Below are positions 44,401 through 59,400 of a stretch of 64,000 bases of DNA, piece by piece. Every line of letters starts with the position of its first letter. The first letter of the stretch is position 1. The stretch is from Propionibacteriaceae bacterium (GTDB lineage: Bacteria; Actinomycetota; Actinomycetes; Propionibacteriales; Propionibacteriaceae): the NCBI GenBank assembly GCA_031272505.1, contig JAISTQ010000054.1:1-64000 (forward strand), written 5' to 3'. A program made the translations under genes and the position numbers. A model generated the notes under the pieces. That model was not told the DNA's origin. It searched no databases and was given only the letters and a program-made list of their open reading frames with translations.

Positions 44401-47400
44401 CAACTCTGAGGACAACTCGGCCGTCACCGCGACGGTTGATCTGTCGGCCCGTTCGGTGACGTTGCCGTCGGGCACCATCACTTCCGCTCGCAACGACATC
44501 ACCTGCCTCTTCACGATGAGCCATATTCCGAGCGCGGCGCGTTCTTCGTTCGCTTTGAGCGCCAACACCGCGGGCGCGGGCGGCGACATCGTCGGCACCG
44601 TGACGGTGAAGGATTCCACTGGCTCGCCGCTGGCCGGCCAGGTCGTGCAGTTGAGCGTGGACGGCACCAACTCCTCTAATGTGAAGCTGTATGGCGATGC
44701 CGAGCACACCACCGTGATCGCCACCTGCACCACGGAGTCTGACGGCACCTGCAAGGTGCATATCACCTCCACTGTCGCGGGCACCTATGGTGACGGCAAC
44801 ACCACCGGCGTTCATGCCAAGGTGGATGTGAACGGCACCTACACCGATGTGCAGGGTGACGGCAACACGGGCAACAAGAGCCCGCAGCAGGTGACTTTCA
44901 CCGCCGTGCCCGCAGATGCTTCGCATTCGTGGTTCCAGATCATCGAGTCTGACGCCTCCAAGACGGTGGGCCAGCGCTACACCATCAAGGTGACGGCGAA
45001 GGACACCTATGGCAACGCGAAGGAAGCCACCCAGGTGACGTTCTCCTCGACGGAGCCTTCGGTGAAGTTCTACGCCACCGCTACCTCGACCACTCCGATC
45101 ACCGACTGCAGCACCGCCGCTGACGGTACTTGCACGGTGTATGTGACGGCGACGGACGACGGCGGCCCGTATGACTTCCACGGCAAGATCGGCGAGGTGG
45201 AGATCGGCGGCCTGTGGGATGACGACGGCAACGCGGCCACCCCGATGGTGGTCGATCCCACCAAGGCTTCGCCGCAGTCGAAGAGCTTCACTCCGGACGT
45301 CGTTTCGCAGACCTGCGAGGCGGGCGTCACCGACTGCACCCGGATGACGGTTGACGCGCTCACCCCGGTGGGCCAGTACGCCAACATTGTGATCATCCTC
45401 ACCGACAAGTACGGCAACCGGATCACCGGCAAGGCTTCCTCGCTGGGGGTGACTTCCAGCCCGACGGGCGGCACCATCAGTTCCTTCACTGAGGGCACTG
45501 GAGCTGACATCGGCAAGTATTCGGGCACCATCACTTCCGAGGCCGCGAACACCTACACGGTGACGTCGGTGCCCGCCACCGGCGTGACGCTGACCGGCAC
45601 CGCGCAGTTCCAGTACGGCGCGGTTTCCGCAGCCGATTCCACCTTCGAAGTCACTCCGGCGGGCCCGCTCCCGGTGGGCACCACCAGCGGCAGCACCTAC
45701 ACCGCGACGATCACCGCCTATGACGGCGTGGGTACCGCGAACGGTGGCCGCGGCAACAAGATCGCGGGAGAAACCGTGAAGTTCTCGGTGGTGAAGGTCG
45801 TCGGCGGTGTGGAGTACACCATTGACCCGACGAAGACGGTGCTGAGCAGCACCTCCTGCACCACGGAGAGCAGCGGCGCGAACATCGGCTCCTGCCCGGT
45901 GACTTTGACCAGCACCGAAGCCGGCACTTTCCGGATCAAGGGCTTCACCAGTGCCGACGTCCAGATTGGCACGGCTGAGGATCGGGTCTATCAGGCGGGT
46001 GCCGTCGACAAGGCTCACTCTGACCTGTCGGTGACCCCCTCAGTGCCGATCCTCGAGGACGCCGAGATCACCGTCACGCTGCGCGACGCCTACAACAACC
46101 CGGTGACCGGCCGGGCGGGCAGCCTGGGCGTCACGGTGACGCCGAACACCTCCACCTTCAGCGGGACGACCACCTTCACGGAAGGCCAAGACGGCAATGG
46201 TCAGCCCAATGGCGTCTACACCGCGACGTTTACGTCAAGCACGGCGACCACCTACACGGTGAAGGCGCAGCCGGCGCCGTTGAACGCCAGCGACGCGTTG
46301 ACAGACACTGTGGAGTTCACCCCGATTGGCGCGTCTTACACGACGTCGGAGTTCACCGTCACCCCGGCTGGGCCGTTGACGGTGGGCACCACCAGCGCCA
46401 GCGAGTACACCCTCAAGGTGACGCTGAAAGATTCCGGCGGCAACCTGGTGGGGGCTGGCTATTCGGCCAGCTTCTCCGCCGATCCGCCGATCAGCGGCTC
46501 GAACTTCACTCCGGCGGACAGTTGCACCACCGATGGGACTTCCACCTGCGAGGTGAAGGTGAAGACCACGGTCTCTGGCACCTATCAGCTACACGCCAAG
46601 ATCGGTACCCATGACATTGAAGGCGGCGGTACTGCTTCACTGGCCAGCCCGGTGCAGCGGGTCTGGAACCCGGAGACTACCTTCGATCCGGCCCACTCCT
46701 CCATCGTGTTGGACAAGGCCTCGATGAAGGCCGGTGAGACGGCAGTGGCTACCATCACTCTGCATGACCAGTATGACAACCCGATCACCGGCTACACGTC
46801 GTCGCAGATGCACCTGTTGGCCAACCCGACGGGCACCTCGCCGAACCTGAGCACCTTCACGGGCTTCGCCGAAGTTCTTGACGATCAGAATAACGCCACT
46901 GGCCAGTACACGGTGAATTTCACCTCGAAGACGGCCACGGCCGCCAACGGCACCACGGTGTCGGCTGATCCGAACAACACCAGCGGGAATACCGCTGATG
47001 ACCTGTCCACCACCATGACGGTGACGGCGGGCGCGCTGGATCCGGCGCACACCACCTGGAGTGCCACTACCCCGGTGGGCGTGAACGCGTGGTCGACGGC
47101 CACCGTCACCGCCCAGGATCAGTATGGCAACCCGATCACCGATCTCACCGCGTTGAACTTCTCCTATCCGTCTTCGGGCGGCTCGCCGGATTACACTCAG
47201 CCGTTCACCGCCCTATGGGATGGGATGACCAACCGTACCTCCGGCGGGTACCCGGATTACACCACCGACAAGGCCTCTGGCCAGTATCACTGGAATTTGC
47301 GCGGCTCATCGGTGAAGACGTATTACCCGGCGATTACCGTTACTAAGGACGGGGTGACGGTGAAGCTACAGACGTACATCACGGTCTCCCAAGATCCGGA

Positions 47401-50400
47401 TATTGGCTCCGTATCGGTGGACGTGCTGCCTCCGTATACGTACCCGGCTGAGGCTGAGGTGAGCACCCGCACCAACGGCCAACTGGTGGTGCGGGTCACG
47501 GTGACGGACGCCCAAGACGCGCCTTACTACAACTTGGTCGCGTCGGACTTCGACTGGTCGCCGACCGACTGGGCCGGTTCCGGCAAGACCTTCAACTCCG
47601 CCACCGACTGGCTGTTGAAGGCCAGCAGCTTCCACGACAATGGTGATGGCACCTATGACTTCACCTTCGCCTCGCAGCGCTCCGGCACCTACACCGTGCA
47701 AGTGCGGGTAACGGGTGATTCAAACTCCATGCTCTCTGACACCACGAACGCCAAGTTCCACGCGGCGGCCCCGGTCGATCCGTACGGCGTGCAGGTGGAC
47801 ATCTGCCCGAATGCGGGCACCGCCACCTACTGCCCGCCGACGTATGATCCCACCGACTTCCACTCTTCGGACACCACCAATGACATCCTGCAGGGCTATC
47901 GCGGCCAGATGCAGATCATCGTGCGGCTGCTCGACCAGTGGGGCAACGGCATCAACATGACCGACACCCAGATGAACAACGCGTTGTCCATCTCCGGCAC
48001 CGGCGGTTCGGTGCTCGGCACCCCGAGCGCCACCGACGTGAACACACAGTGGACGAAGGAAGTGGATGCCTCTGGCGATCCGACGGGCAAGTACACCGCG
48101 TTGATCACCGGCACCATCGGCACCACCTACAGCTACACCGTCACGCTGAACTCGCGTTCTGACTATGACCGGGTCACCTTCATCAACGACCCGAATATCG
48201 GCAGCGTTGATCTCACCTTGGCGGCCACCACGCATGAGGTCTGCGGCGGCACCCAGGCGGGTAGCTGCGTGCAGGTGATCGCGGCTGTGAAGGATGGCAA
48301 TGACGATCCGATGGTCGGTTTGAGCGCCTCGGCCTTCACCTGGAACTCCAACCCGTCCGCCGGCACCTACATCAACACGGTGAGCTCGCAGTGGGCGCCG
48401 GTTTCCGGCACTCCGGGCTCCTACCGCTCGTACATCTGGGCCACCGCGGCCAACGAGTACTCGGTCTCGGTGACGGTCGGCGGCGTGACTTCCGACCCGA
48501 AGGACATCGAGTTCACCGCTGGCCCCCCTTGTGATCCGGATCTCGATCCGACCTGCCCGAATGCCGACGTGCCGAATGACAAGCGCACCCGCGTGGAGGT
48601 CATCAGGGGCTTGGATCACAATGATGCGAGCGCGGCGGTCGCCGATGGCGCTGACAAGAACAAGATCGACGTCTACCTCTTCGACGGCTTCGGCAACCCG
48701 GTGGCGGGCCGGCAGATCCGCACCCGCGTCCCGAACACCGCCGATCAGACCTACCTGACCATCGTGGGCAGCGCCACCTGCACCTCCGACGCGACCGGCA
48801 AGTGCAGCTTCGAGTACACCTCGACGGCGGGCTCGCAGCGCAAGGTCGTGGCTGAGTGGTACAACGGCTCGAACTGGCATACGGTGAGCTTCACCCCGCA
48901 GCCGGGCTCCACGCCGCCGGCGAATTACAAGAGCGGCCAGGCCACCGGTTCGGATGAATGGCTCTGGTTCAAGTGGAATGGCCTGCCGCCAGCTGGCGAG
49001 GGCTCATCGACTTTGACGGTGCCGACTCCGGGTGAGACGAACGCCTCCACCACCGCCACTTTGGTGGTGCAGGATGCGAACAACCAGCCGATCACCGGCA
49101 TCGGCCCGAACCTGACGTTGAGCGCCCCTGGCGCCACCCCAGGTTTGACGAATATCGCCACCACTCCGACGGAAAGCTCGCCAGGCACCTACGTCTGGAC
49201 GGCGAAGTACTCCGCCACCGCGGGCACCTACCAGGTGCGGGTGACGGACACCGCCTCCAACACCACAAACTCGAACAACTTCGTGGTGAAGGCGCCGGGC
49301 TTCGATCCGTCGCAGTCTTCGCTGGTGGTCACCCCGGCCACCGCGGCGGCGGGCGCCAACAACGTCGAGGTGCGGCTGATCGCGAAGGATGCCGACGGCA
49401 ACCCGGTCAGCGGCATCTCCGGCGTGCTCACCTACACCCCGGCCGGCCTGGCCACCTCGCCGGCCATCGTGGGCCCGGTGGAAGACGCGGCCAACCCCGG
49501 CCAGTACACCTGGACGGGCAAGGCGCTCACCGCGGTGGGCAACTACACCGAGACGGTGAAGGACAGCGAGAACCACACGGTCACCGCTCCGTTCACCATC
49601 ATCTCCGGCCCGCCTTCACCGGCGAACTCGAACCTGACCCGGACACCGGCCTCCCAGACTGTGGGTGACAACGTGCTGGTGACGGCCACGGTGAAGGATG
49701 CCAACAACAACCCGGTCACCGGGCTTAGCGCTTCAGACTTCGTGGTTACCGGCACCTATACCAGCGGCGGCGAGGCGGGCACTCCGAATGTGACCGGCGT
49801 TTTCGTTACCGAGCAGAGCCCGGGCGTCTACTACATCAACCTCACTTCCACCAAGATCGGCGTGTTCACCATCAGCGCGACGGTCACCGGGGTGACGTTG
49901 ACCCAGACCCCGACGGTAACCTTCACCGCGGGCGGCGTCTGCTCGACTGGCTGTATAAACACTGATCCGGACAAGAAGACCCGCGCGGTGATCACCAAGA
50001 ACGGCTCGAAGGCTAATGGCGTGGAGACCGACGAGGTCACCGTGTACGCCTTCGACACCTATGGCAACCCGGTCGCGAACGCCACGGTGGTCGCCACCCA
50101 GGACGGCGGCAACTCTGAGCTGTCCCCGACCACGGTGAACGGCACCACGAACACTTCGGGCGTTTATATCGTGAAGTGGACCACCACGGTCGCGGGCACC
50201 TACAAGGCGCAGATCCGCGTGGCCGGCCAGACCGGCTTCGAGGGCTGGGCCCCGCAGAACATCACCTTCAACCCGCTGCCTGATCCGGATCCGGCGCGCT
50301 CGACTTTGACGCGCAGCCCGGCCAGCGGCGACATCGCGGCCGGCTTCAGCTACACGCTGACGGCCACCGTGAAGGATGCGATGGGCAATGCGCTGACGAA

Positions 50401-53400
50401 CCAGACGGTTTCCTTCGCCTCGGACGATCCGGCGGTCACCTTCGACATGAACACCTGTAACACCAACGATGTCGGTGTCTGCTCTGTCGATGCGACTTCG
50501 GAGAAGGCCGGCACCTTCAGCGTCACCGGCAAGGTGAACGTGGCGGGCACGCAGACGAATATCACCGGTGACGGTTCGGCGGCGCAGCGTTCGCCGAAGA
50601 GCCTGACCTGGGTCGCGGGCGACGCCTGCGTCGAGCCGGTGGACACCAACTGCTCCACTGATCCGACCAAGAAGACCCGCGTGGAGGTCACCAAGAACGG
50701 CCAGACCGCGAACGGTTCGGCGACTGACGAGGCCACCGTGTACGTGTTCGACCGCTTCGGCAACCCGAAGGCGGCCGCTTGGTCGACCAGCACCACAGAT
50801 CCGACGCTGACGATTGTGACGCCGTCGGGCACCACCTCGGCCACCACTGGTCAGGCGACGATCTCGTACACCTCGACCACCGCGGGCGGGCATACCGCCA
50901 ACGTGTTGATCGCCGGAAAGACTCCGGACACCTCGCCGATTTCGATGTCCTTCATCTCCGGCAATGTGGCGTCCATCACCTACACGGTGCTGCCGACTAG
51001 CGCGCAGGATGTCGGCGTTCCGTTCTCGATTGCGGTGCGGGCGACTGACGGCCCGGCGGGCACGGGCAACCCGGTCGCGGGCGTGGATGTCAACTTCAAC
51101 CTGCCGACCGGGGTCACCCGGGTCGGCGGCGGCGCGGCTTCCTGCCCCACGTTGTCTTCGGGTTCGTGCTCCATCTCCGTGGTTTCCACCACGGCTGGCT
51201 CCTTCCCGATTGCGGCTTCCTCGGTGATCGCGGTCACCCCGGCTTCGCAGACCTTGGTCTGGAAGGCGGGCGCGGTGGATCCGGCGAACACCACGGTTAC
51301 CATCACCAAGAACGGCTCCCGCCCGAACGGCAGCGAGCAGAACGTGGTGACGATCGTGGCGAAGGACCAGTACGGCAACCCGGTCTCCGGCGCGGCGGTC
51401 ACTTCGGCGAAGCTGAACACCGGTGATGACCTCACCGTCGTCTCGCCGATTCCGGACACTGACGCGACCGGCACCACCACCATCCGGTACACCTCGAGCA
51501 CGCCGAGCACCGGGTCGGGCTATCCGGCCAGCATCTCGGTGGGCGGCGTCGCCCCGACGGGCGGCGTGGGCCAGCCGGTGAACATGGCGTTCTCGTGGAC
51601 GTTGCTTGATCCGAACCGTTCCTCGTGGACGGTCACCCCGGATTCGCCGCTCAAGGTGGGTACCTCGGCTGCGAACACCTACACCGTCACGGTGACGGGT
51701 CTGGACGCTGACGGCCTGCCGGCGGGCGGCGCGACGGTGACCTTCGCGGTCAGCCCGTCCGGCCCGACGTGGGATTCCACCACCGGCTATTCGTGCACCA
51801 CCAACGCTTCGGGTGTGTGCTCGGTGAAGCTGTACTCCACCAAGTCCGGCACCTATTCGCTGTCGGCTACTTCGAACGGCAACCCGATCGGCTCCGCGAA
51901 GGCGGTCGCTTGGTCGGCTGAGGAAGTCTGCGACAAGGATTGCACGCCGGTGCCGGGTGTGGACAATGACCACAAGACCCGCTATGAGATCATCACCGAC
52001 AATGCGAAGGCGGACAATGTGACGCCGGATCAGGTGAAGGTCTACGCGTTTGACAAGTACGGCAACCCGGTTCCGAATGAGCCGGTGGGCGCCGCTGTCC
52101 TCTCGCCGACTGACGGCGCTTTCCGTGTCGCTTCGGCCATCCCGGCCACCGGCGCGGACGGCACCACGATCGTCAACTTCTACGCGACGCGGGCGAACCA
52201 GGCCCCGGCCGATGCTTACACCGCGAATCTGTGGATCGGCCCGGAGAGCGACAAGAAGATTCCGCCGAACCTGCCGGTCAGCCTGCGCTTCACCGCGGGC
52301 GCTGGCTGCGCTTCGGATGACGACAACTGCCCGCTGCCTCCGGTTCCGAACGAGCAGCGCACCCGGTTGGAGATCACCACCAACCATTCGCCGGCTGACG
52401 GCACCACCCAGAACGTGATCACCGCGTATGTCTTCGACATGTACGGCAACCCGGTTCCGGATGTGCAGATTCAGTCGTACGAGGGTCTGCGCGGCAGCCC
52501 GACCAACCCGTCCACGGTGACGGTCGGCACGATCGCGAACACTGACGCCGACGGCAAGACCACGATCACCTACACTTCGGATTCTTCCGGTGACCACACC
52601 ATCACGGTGCTGTTCATGCGTGAAGGCCAGTGGGATGAGATCAAGTTCAAGCCGAAGGCGGGCACCACTCCGCCGACGAACTATTCGTCGTCGCCGGCGA
52701 CTTTGACTTGGGATCCGGGCACCGTCTGCATCTCGAGCGCCACCAACCTGTGCTCTTCGGATCCGTCCAAGCGCACCCGGGTGGAAGTCACCACCGACAA
52801 CCAGCTCTCTGACGGCCTGGCGGAAGACGTAGTCACCGTCTACCTGTTCGATGGCAACGGCAACCCGGTTTCCGGGCAGACTCCGACGGTCACCACCACG
52901 GATACCGCGCTGACCATCGGCACGGTGGCGGCGACCGGCACCGCCGGCACCACCACCGCCGCCATCAAGTCCACCAAGTCCGGCGCGCATACCGTGACGG
53001 TTTCGGTGGGCGGCCAGGAGATCAAGTTCTATGACGGCGCGAGCGCCCCGTACACGGTGGTGGACGCGAAGTCCTCGCCGGCGACGGTGAACTTCACCCG
53101 CCCGGCGGTCTCGGTGACCAACTCCACGCTGTCCAGCGCCCCGGCCTCGCAGACGGTCGGCGCGCCGATCCGCGTGACGGTCACCTTGAAGGATGCCAAC
53201 AACCAGCCGATTTCCGACTTCGCGCTCTCCGATATTGCGGTGACGGGCACGTACACGTCGGGCGGCGAGGCTGGCACCCCGAACATCACGGCCACCCCGG
53301 TCGCGAATGAGGGCAACGGCGTCTACACCTATGACATCACCTCGAAGAAGGTGGGCGTGTTCACGCTCAACGGCGTGGTGACGGGTCTGACTTTGACGCA

Positions 53401-56400
53401 GCATCCGACGGCTACCTTCACCGCTGGCGGCGTCTGCGTCACCTCTTGCGAGGGCGACTCGGATCACACCACGCACGCTGACATCACCAAGAACGGCTCG
53501 AAGGCCAACGGCACGGAGACTGACGAGGTCACCGTGTACGCCTTCGACACCTACGGCAACAAGTCCCCGAACCAGACGGTCGTCGCCACCCGCGTCTCGA
53601 CTGAGCTGACCCCGGCCACCCAGACGGTGACCACCAACGCGGACGGCGTCGCCGTGGTGAAGTGGACCAGCACCACCGCCGGTTCCTTCTCGGCTGAGAT
53701 CACCGTGGGCGGCCTGAACGGCTTCCCAGGTTGGGCGCCGAGCACGTTGAGCTTCTCGCCGCTGGATGATCCGTCGCCGACGAAGTCCAAGCTGACGGTC
53801 TCCCCGGACGGCCCGATCACGGTCGGCTCCAGCTACACGCTGACGGCTGAGGTGCGGGACGCCAACGAGAACCTGATGAGCAACCAGGCGGTGACGTTCA
53901 CCGCGTCCAGCCCGTATGTCGACATCTCGCCGTCCACCTGCATCACCATTTCCGGTGTCTGCCCGGTGACGGTGACCACCACGGTGGCGGGCAGCTACAC
54001 CATCAGCGGCAAGATCAATGTGGCCGGCACGTTGACCGACATCATCGGTGACAACTCGGCCGCGCAGCGCTCGCCGAAGACGCTGGTGTGGAACCCGGAC
54101 AGCCCGTGCGTGGCCCCGACCGACACCAACTGCTCCACCGATCCGGACAAGCAGTCGCGGATCGTGGTGACCACCAACGGCCAGCAGGCCAATGGCACCG
54201 CGAAGGACATCGCCACCATCTACGCCTTCGACCGTTACGGCAACCCGATCAACGGCGTGGCCTGGGCAGTGGCGAAGCAGAACAGCTCCGATCCGTTCAC
54301 CATCGCCTCGGCGGCCTCGGGTACCACCCAGTCGCTGGGCGGCACGGACGGTTTGGCCCGCGTCGAGTTCACCTCTGGTACCGCTGGTACTTACAATGTC
54401 ACCGCGACCATCGGTGGGAAGACGCCAGCCACTTCGCCGGCGTCCATCTCCTTCACGCCGGGCCCGGTAGGCACGATCACCGCCAGCGTCACCCCGGCTG
54501 GGCCGCAGGCGGTGGGCAGCAGCTACGTGATTGGCTTCGAAGCTCGGGATTCCGGCTCGAACCTGGTCGGCAACGTCCCGGTCAGCGTCACCCTGCCGAC
54601 CGGCGTCACGGACATCGGCGGCACCAGCTGCAACACCGGCACGTCCGGCACGAACCAGGGCAAGTGCTCGATCACGGTGACTTCCACCAAGGCCGGCAGC
54701 TACCAGATTCCGATCACCTCCACCCCGGCGGCCACCCCGCCGTATGTGACGGTGGTTTGGGAAGCTGGCGCTGTCGATCCGGCGAAGACCACGGTCGCGA
54801 TCACCAAGAACGGCTCTCGCCCGAACGGTGAGAAGGACGTGGTGACGGTCACCGCGCATGACGCGTACGACAACCCGATTGTGGGCGCCACCGTGGCCTC
54901 CACCAAGGTGAACGCCGCTGACGATCTGGTGGTCGGCACCATCGCCGCCACGGATTCGAACGGCCAGAGCACCATCGAGTACACCTCGTCCACGGCGGGC
55001 ACCTATCCGGCGAACATCACCGTGAACGGCGTCACCCCGACCGGTGGCGTGGGCTCCCCGGTGTCGCTGTCCTTCCAGTGGGCGGTCGTCGATTTGGCGA
55101 ACTCCTCGTGGACGGTGTCCCCGGCCTCCCCGATCAAGGTCGGCGAGGGTACCGCGAACACCTACACCGCGACGGTCACCGCCCGGGACGCCTCGAACCA
55201 GCCGGTTGGCGACGCGACGATCACGTTCGCGCTCTCGCCGGCCACTGGCCCGGTCTGGGTGAATGGCGAGTATACGTGCACCACGAACCCGTCGGGCGTC
55301 TGCGATGTGAAGCTGTACTCCACCAAGTCCGGCACCTACCTGCTCACCGCTTCGGTGGCCGCGGGCACCATCCCGGATTCGAAGTCGATCGCCTGGTCGG
55401 CTGAAGAGATCTGCGATAAGGACTGCACGCCGGTACCGGGTGTGGACAACGACCACAAGACGCGTTACGAGGTCATCACCAACAACGCGAAGGCGGACAA
55501 CGCCACGCCGGACCAGATCAAGGTGTATGCCTTCGACAAGTACGGCAACCCGGTTCCGAACATGCCAGTCGGCGCGTCCACCGCGGATGTGGCGCTGCGG
55601 ATCCAGACGGGTATCCCGTCCACCGGCACCGACGGCACCGCCATCGTGAACTTCTACTCGAAGACCGCCAACCCGGCTCCGGCTGACACCTACAAGGTGC
55701 AGCTCTGGATGGGCCCGGATTCGGATCGCAAGATCCCGCCGAGCCTGCCCGCCGAGTTGCGCTTCGTCGCGGGCGGCGGCTGCACGGCCGCCGATCCGAA
55801 CTGCCCGGATCCGTCGGTCCCGAATGACCATCGCACCCGGTTGGAGATCACCACTGATCATGCGAAGGCCGATGGCACTACCGCTGACGTGATCACCGCG
55901 TACGTGTTCGACAAGTACGGCAACCCGGTGTCCACGGAGGTGCAGTCGTTCGGCGGCACCACCACCACCCCGGATTCGACCGTCACCGTCGGCACCATCG
56001 CGAACACCGACGCGAGTGGCAAGACCACGATCAACTACACCTCCACCACCTCCGGCGCGCACACCGTCACCGTGATGTTCAAGGTGGACGGCGCGTGGGA
56101 GGAGATCGTGTTCAAGCCGCAGCCGAGCACGACGCCTCCGGCGAACTACGTGTCGTCGCCGGCGACGATCAACTTCGATTCCGATGCGGTCTGCATCCCG
56201 AGCGCGACGAACGTGTGCTCCTCTGATCCGAGCAAGCGCACCCACGTCGAGGTGACCACCGACGGGCAGCTGTCCGACGGCCAGGCCATGGACGTGGTGA
56301 CGGTCTACCTGTTCGACGCCAACGGCAACCCGGTGGTCGGCAAGACGCCGACTTCCACGAAGCCGGATCCGCTCGACGACCTGACCATCGTCTCGCCGAT

Positions 56401-59400
56401 CGCCGCTACCGGCTCGGCGGGCACGACGACCATCTCCTACAAGTCGACCACCTCCGGCGCGCATACCGCGCGGGTTTTGGTGGACGGCCAGGAGATCAAG
56501 TTCTATGACGGCGCGAGCGCCCCGTACACCGTGGTGGACGCCAAGTCCTCGCCGGTGACGCTGAACTTCGCCCGTCCGGACGTGTCGGCGGCCAACTCTT
56601 CGATGACGGCTTCCCCGTCGTCGCAGACCGTGGGCCAGCCGGTGCGCGTGGTGGTCACCGCCAAGGACGCCAACAACCAGCCGATCTCTGATCTGCCGAG
56701 TTCCGCGTTCACGGTGACCGGCGCCTACACCTCCGGCGGCGAGGCGGGCACGTCGAACATCACGGCGAGCTTCGTCTCCAACGAAGGCGCGGGCGTCTAC
56801 TACCTGGATATCACCTCACCGGCCGTGGGCACCTTCCAGTTGACTGGTGTGGTCGCCACGGTGACGTTGAACCAGCATCCGAACATCACCTTCACCCATG
56901 GCGGCGTCTGCGTGTCCAACTGTGACACCACTGATCCGGACAAGCTGACCCGCGCGGTGGTCACCAAGAACGGTTCGAAGGCCGATGGCCTGCAGACCGA
57001 CGAGGTCACCGTGTACGCGTATGACACCTATGGCAACAAGGTGCCGGGCGCGGCGGTGAAGGCGATCCGCGACAACAACACCGCGCTCACCCCGGCGACC
57101 GTCCAAGGCACCACCGGTGCCGACGGCACCTATGTGGTGAAGTGGACCAGCACCACCGCGGGCACCTTCGCGGCGCAGATCTCGGTGGACAACCTGACCG
57201 GCTTCCCCGGCTGGGCGCCTTCCGACATCCGCTTCAACCCGCTGGACAACCCGTCAGAGGTCACCTCCACCTTCACCGCTGATCCGACTACGGCGATCAC
57301 CGCCGGCGCGACCTACACGCTGAAGGTCACCGTCAGAGACGCGAACAACAACCTGATGGACGGCCAGTCGGTAGCCTTCGCGGCTTCTGATCCGGCTGTG
57401 GTGCTCTCCGCCAGCGATTGCGATACGGATGACGGTGTCTGCACCATCACCGCCACTTCGGAGAAGTCGGGCACCTTCCAGGTGACCGCCAAGGTGAACA
57501 TCTCGGGTACCCTCACCGACATCGTCGGTGACGGCACCAACGCGCAGAAGTCGCCGAAGAACCTCACCTGGAACCCGGGCGCGGTCTGCGTCCCGCCGAC
57601 CGATTCCGGCTGCTCCACCGATCCGGACAAGCAGACGCGCATCACGGTCACCAAGAACAGCCAGGTCGCCAACGGCTCGGATGAGGATGAGGCTACCGTC
57701 TACGCGTTCGACCGCTTCGGCAACCCGGTGACGAACGTGGCCTGGTCGGTGAGCACCACCGATTCCGCGTTGGTGATCATGAACGCTTCGGGTACCACCG
57801 GCAGCAACGGCCAGTCGTTGGTCCGCTTCCGCAGCGCCTTCGCGAACACCTACTCCGCGACCGCCACCATCGCCGGCAAGCCGGCGCAGGGTTCGCCGCT
57901 GTCGCTCTCGTTCATTCCGGGCGAGGTCGGCTCGGTCACCGCTACGGTGGTCGATGGCGGCACGGCTAAGACCGTCGGCTCGAACTTCGAGTTGAAGTTC
58001 TACGCCACTGACGGTATCGCGGGCGCGGGCAACCCGGTTGCGGGTGTCAGCGTCACCGCCACGCTGCCGGCCAACGTCACCCCGGTCGGTGTGGGCCCGA
58101 ACTCCTGCTCCACCAACTCCACCGGCTACTGCTCCATCTTCATCACCTCGACGAAGGCGGGCCAGTACACCATCCCGGTGGCCGGCGTGCCGACTCCGAG
58201 CCCGTCGTCGCTGGGTGTCGAGTGGAAGGCCGATTCGGTCTCCGCGACGAACTCCACCGTCGAAGTGGTGAAGAACGGTTCGCGTCCGAACGGTGAGCAG
58301 AACGTGTTGAAGGTCACCGCGAAGGATCAGTACGGCAACCCGGTCGTCGGCGCCACCGTGGCTTCCACCAAGGTGAACGCCAGCGACCCGATGACCATCG
58401 TCTCGCCGATCCCGGTCACCGACAGCTCTGGCGTCTCGCAGATCCAGTACACCGCCACCCAGGCGGGCACCTACCAGACGGCCATCACCGTCGACAGTGT
58501 CACCCCGACTGGCGGCGTCGGCTCCCCGGTGGGCCTCACCTTCCAGTGGGCGGTCGTCGACTTGTCGAACTCCTCGTGGACGATCAGCCCGGCCTCCCCG
58601 CTCAAGGTGGGCACGGCCGCGGCGAACACCTACACCGCGACGGTCACCGCCCGCGACTCGGCGAACATGCCGGCTGGCGATGCGACCATCACCTTCGCGC
58701 TGGTGCCGTCCGCAGGCCCGACCTGGGTCGATGGCGCATACACCTGCACCACGAACTCCTCCGGCGTCTGCCATGTGGACCTGTACTCCACCAAGTCCGG
58801 CACCTACTCGCTGAGCGCCTCCGCGGCAGCGGGCACCATCCCGGATGCGAAGTCGATCACCTGGACGGCTGAGGAAGTCTGCGACAAGGACTGCACGCCG
58901 GAGCCCGGCGTGGACGGCCTGCACACGACCCGCTACGAGATCATCACCAACAACGCGACAGCCGACAACGTGGCCGCCGACGTGGTGAAGCTCTACGCGT
59001 TCGACAAGTACGGCAACCCGGTACCGAACCAGCCGGTGGGCGCTTCGACGACTGACCTCGCGCTGCGCATCCAGTCCGGCCCGGCCGCTACCGCAAGCGA
59101 CGGCACCTCGACGATCAGCTTCTACTCGAAGGTCGCGGGCAACCATGAGGCACAACTCTGGATCGGCCCGTCGACTGACAAGAAGCTGCCGCCGAACCTG
59201 CCGGCCGTGCTGAACTTCACCTCTGGCAGCGTCTGCGTGCCTGGCGATCCGGATTGCCCGGATCCGACCGTGCCGAACGACAAGCGCACTCGCCTCGAGA
59301 TCACCACCAATGGCCAGTTGGCCAATGGCACGGCGGCCGATGTGATCACCGTTTACGCGTTCGACAAGTACGGCAACCCGGTCTCCACCGCGGTCCAGTC

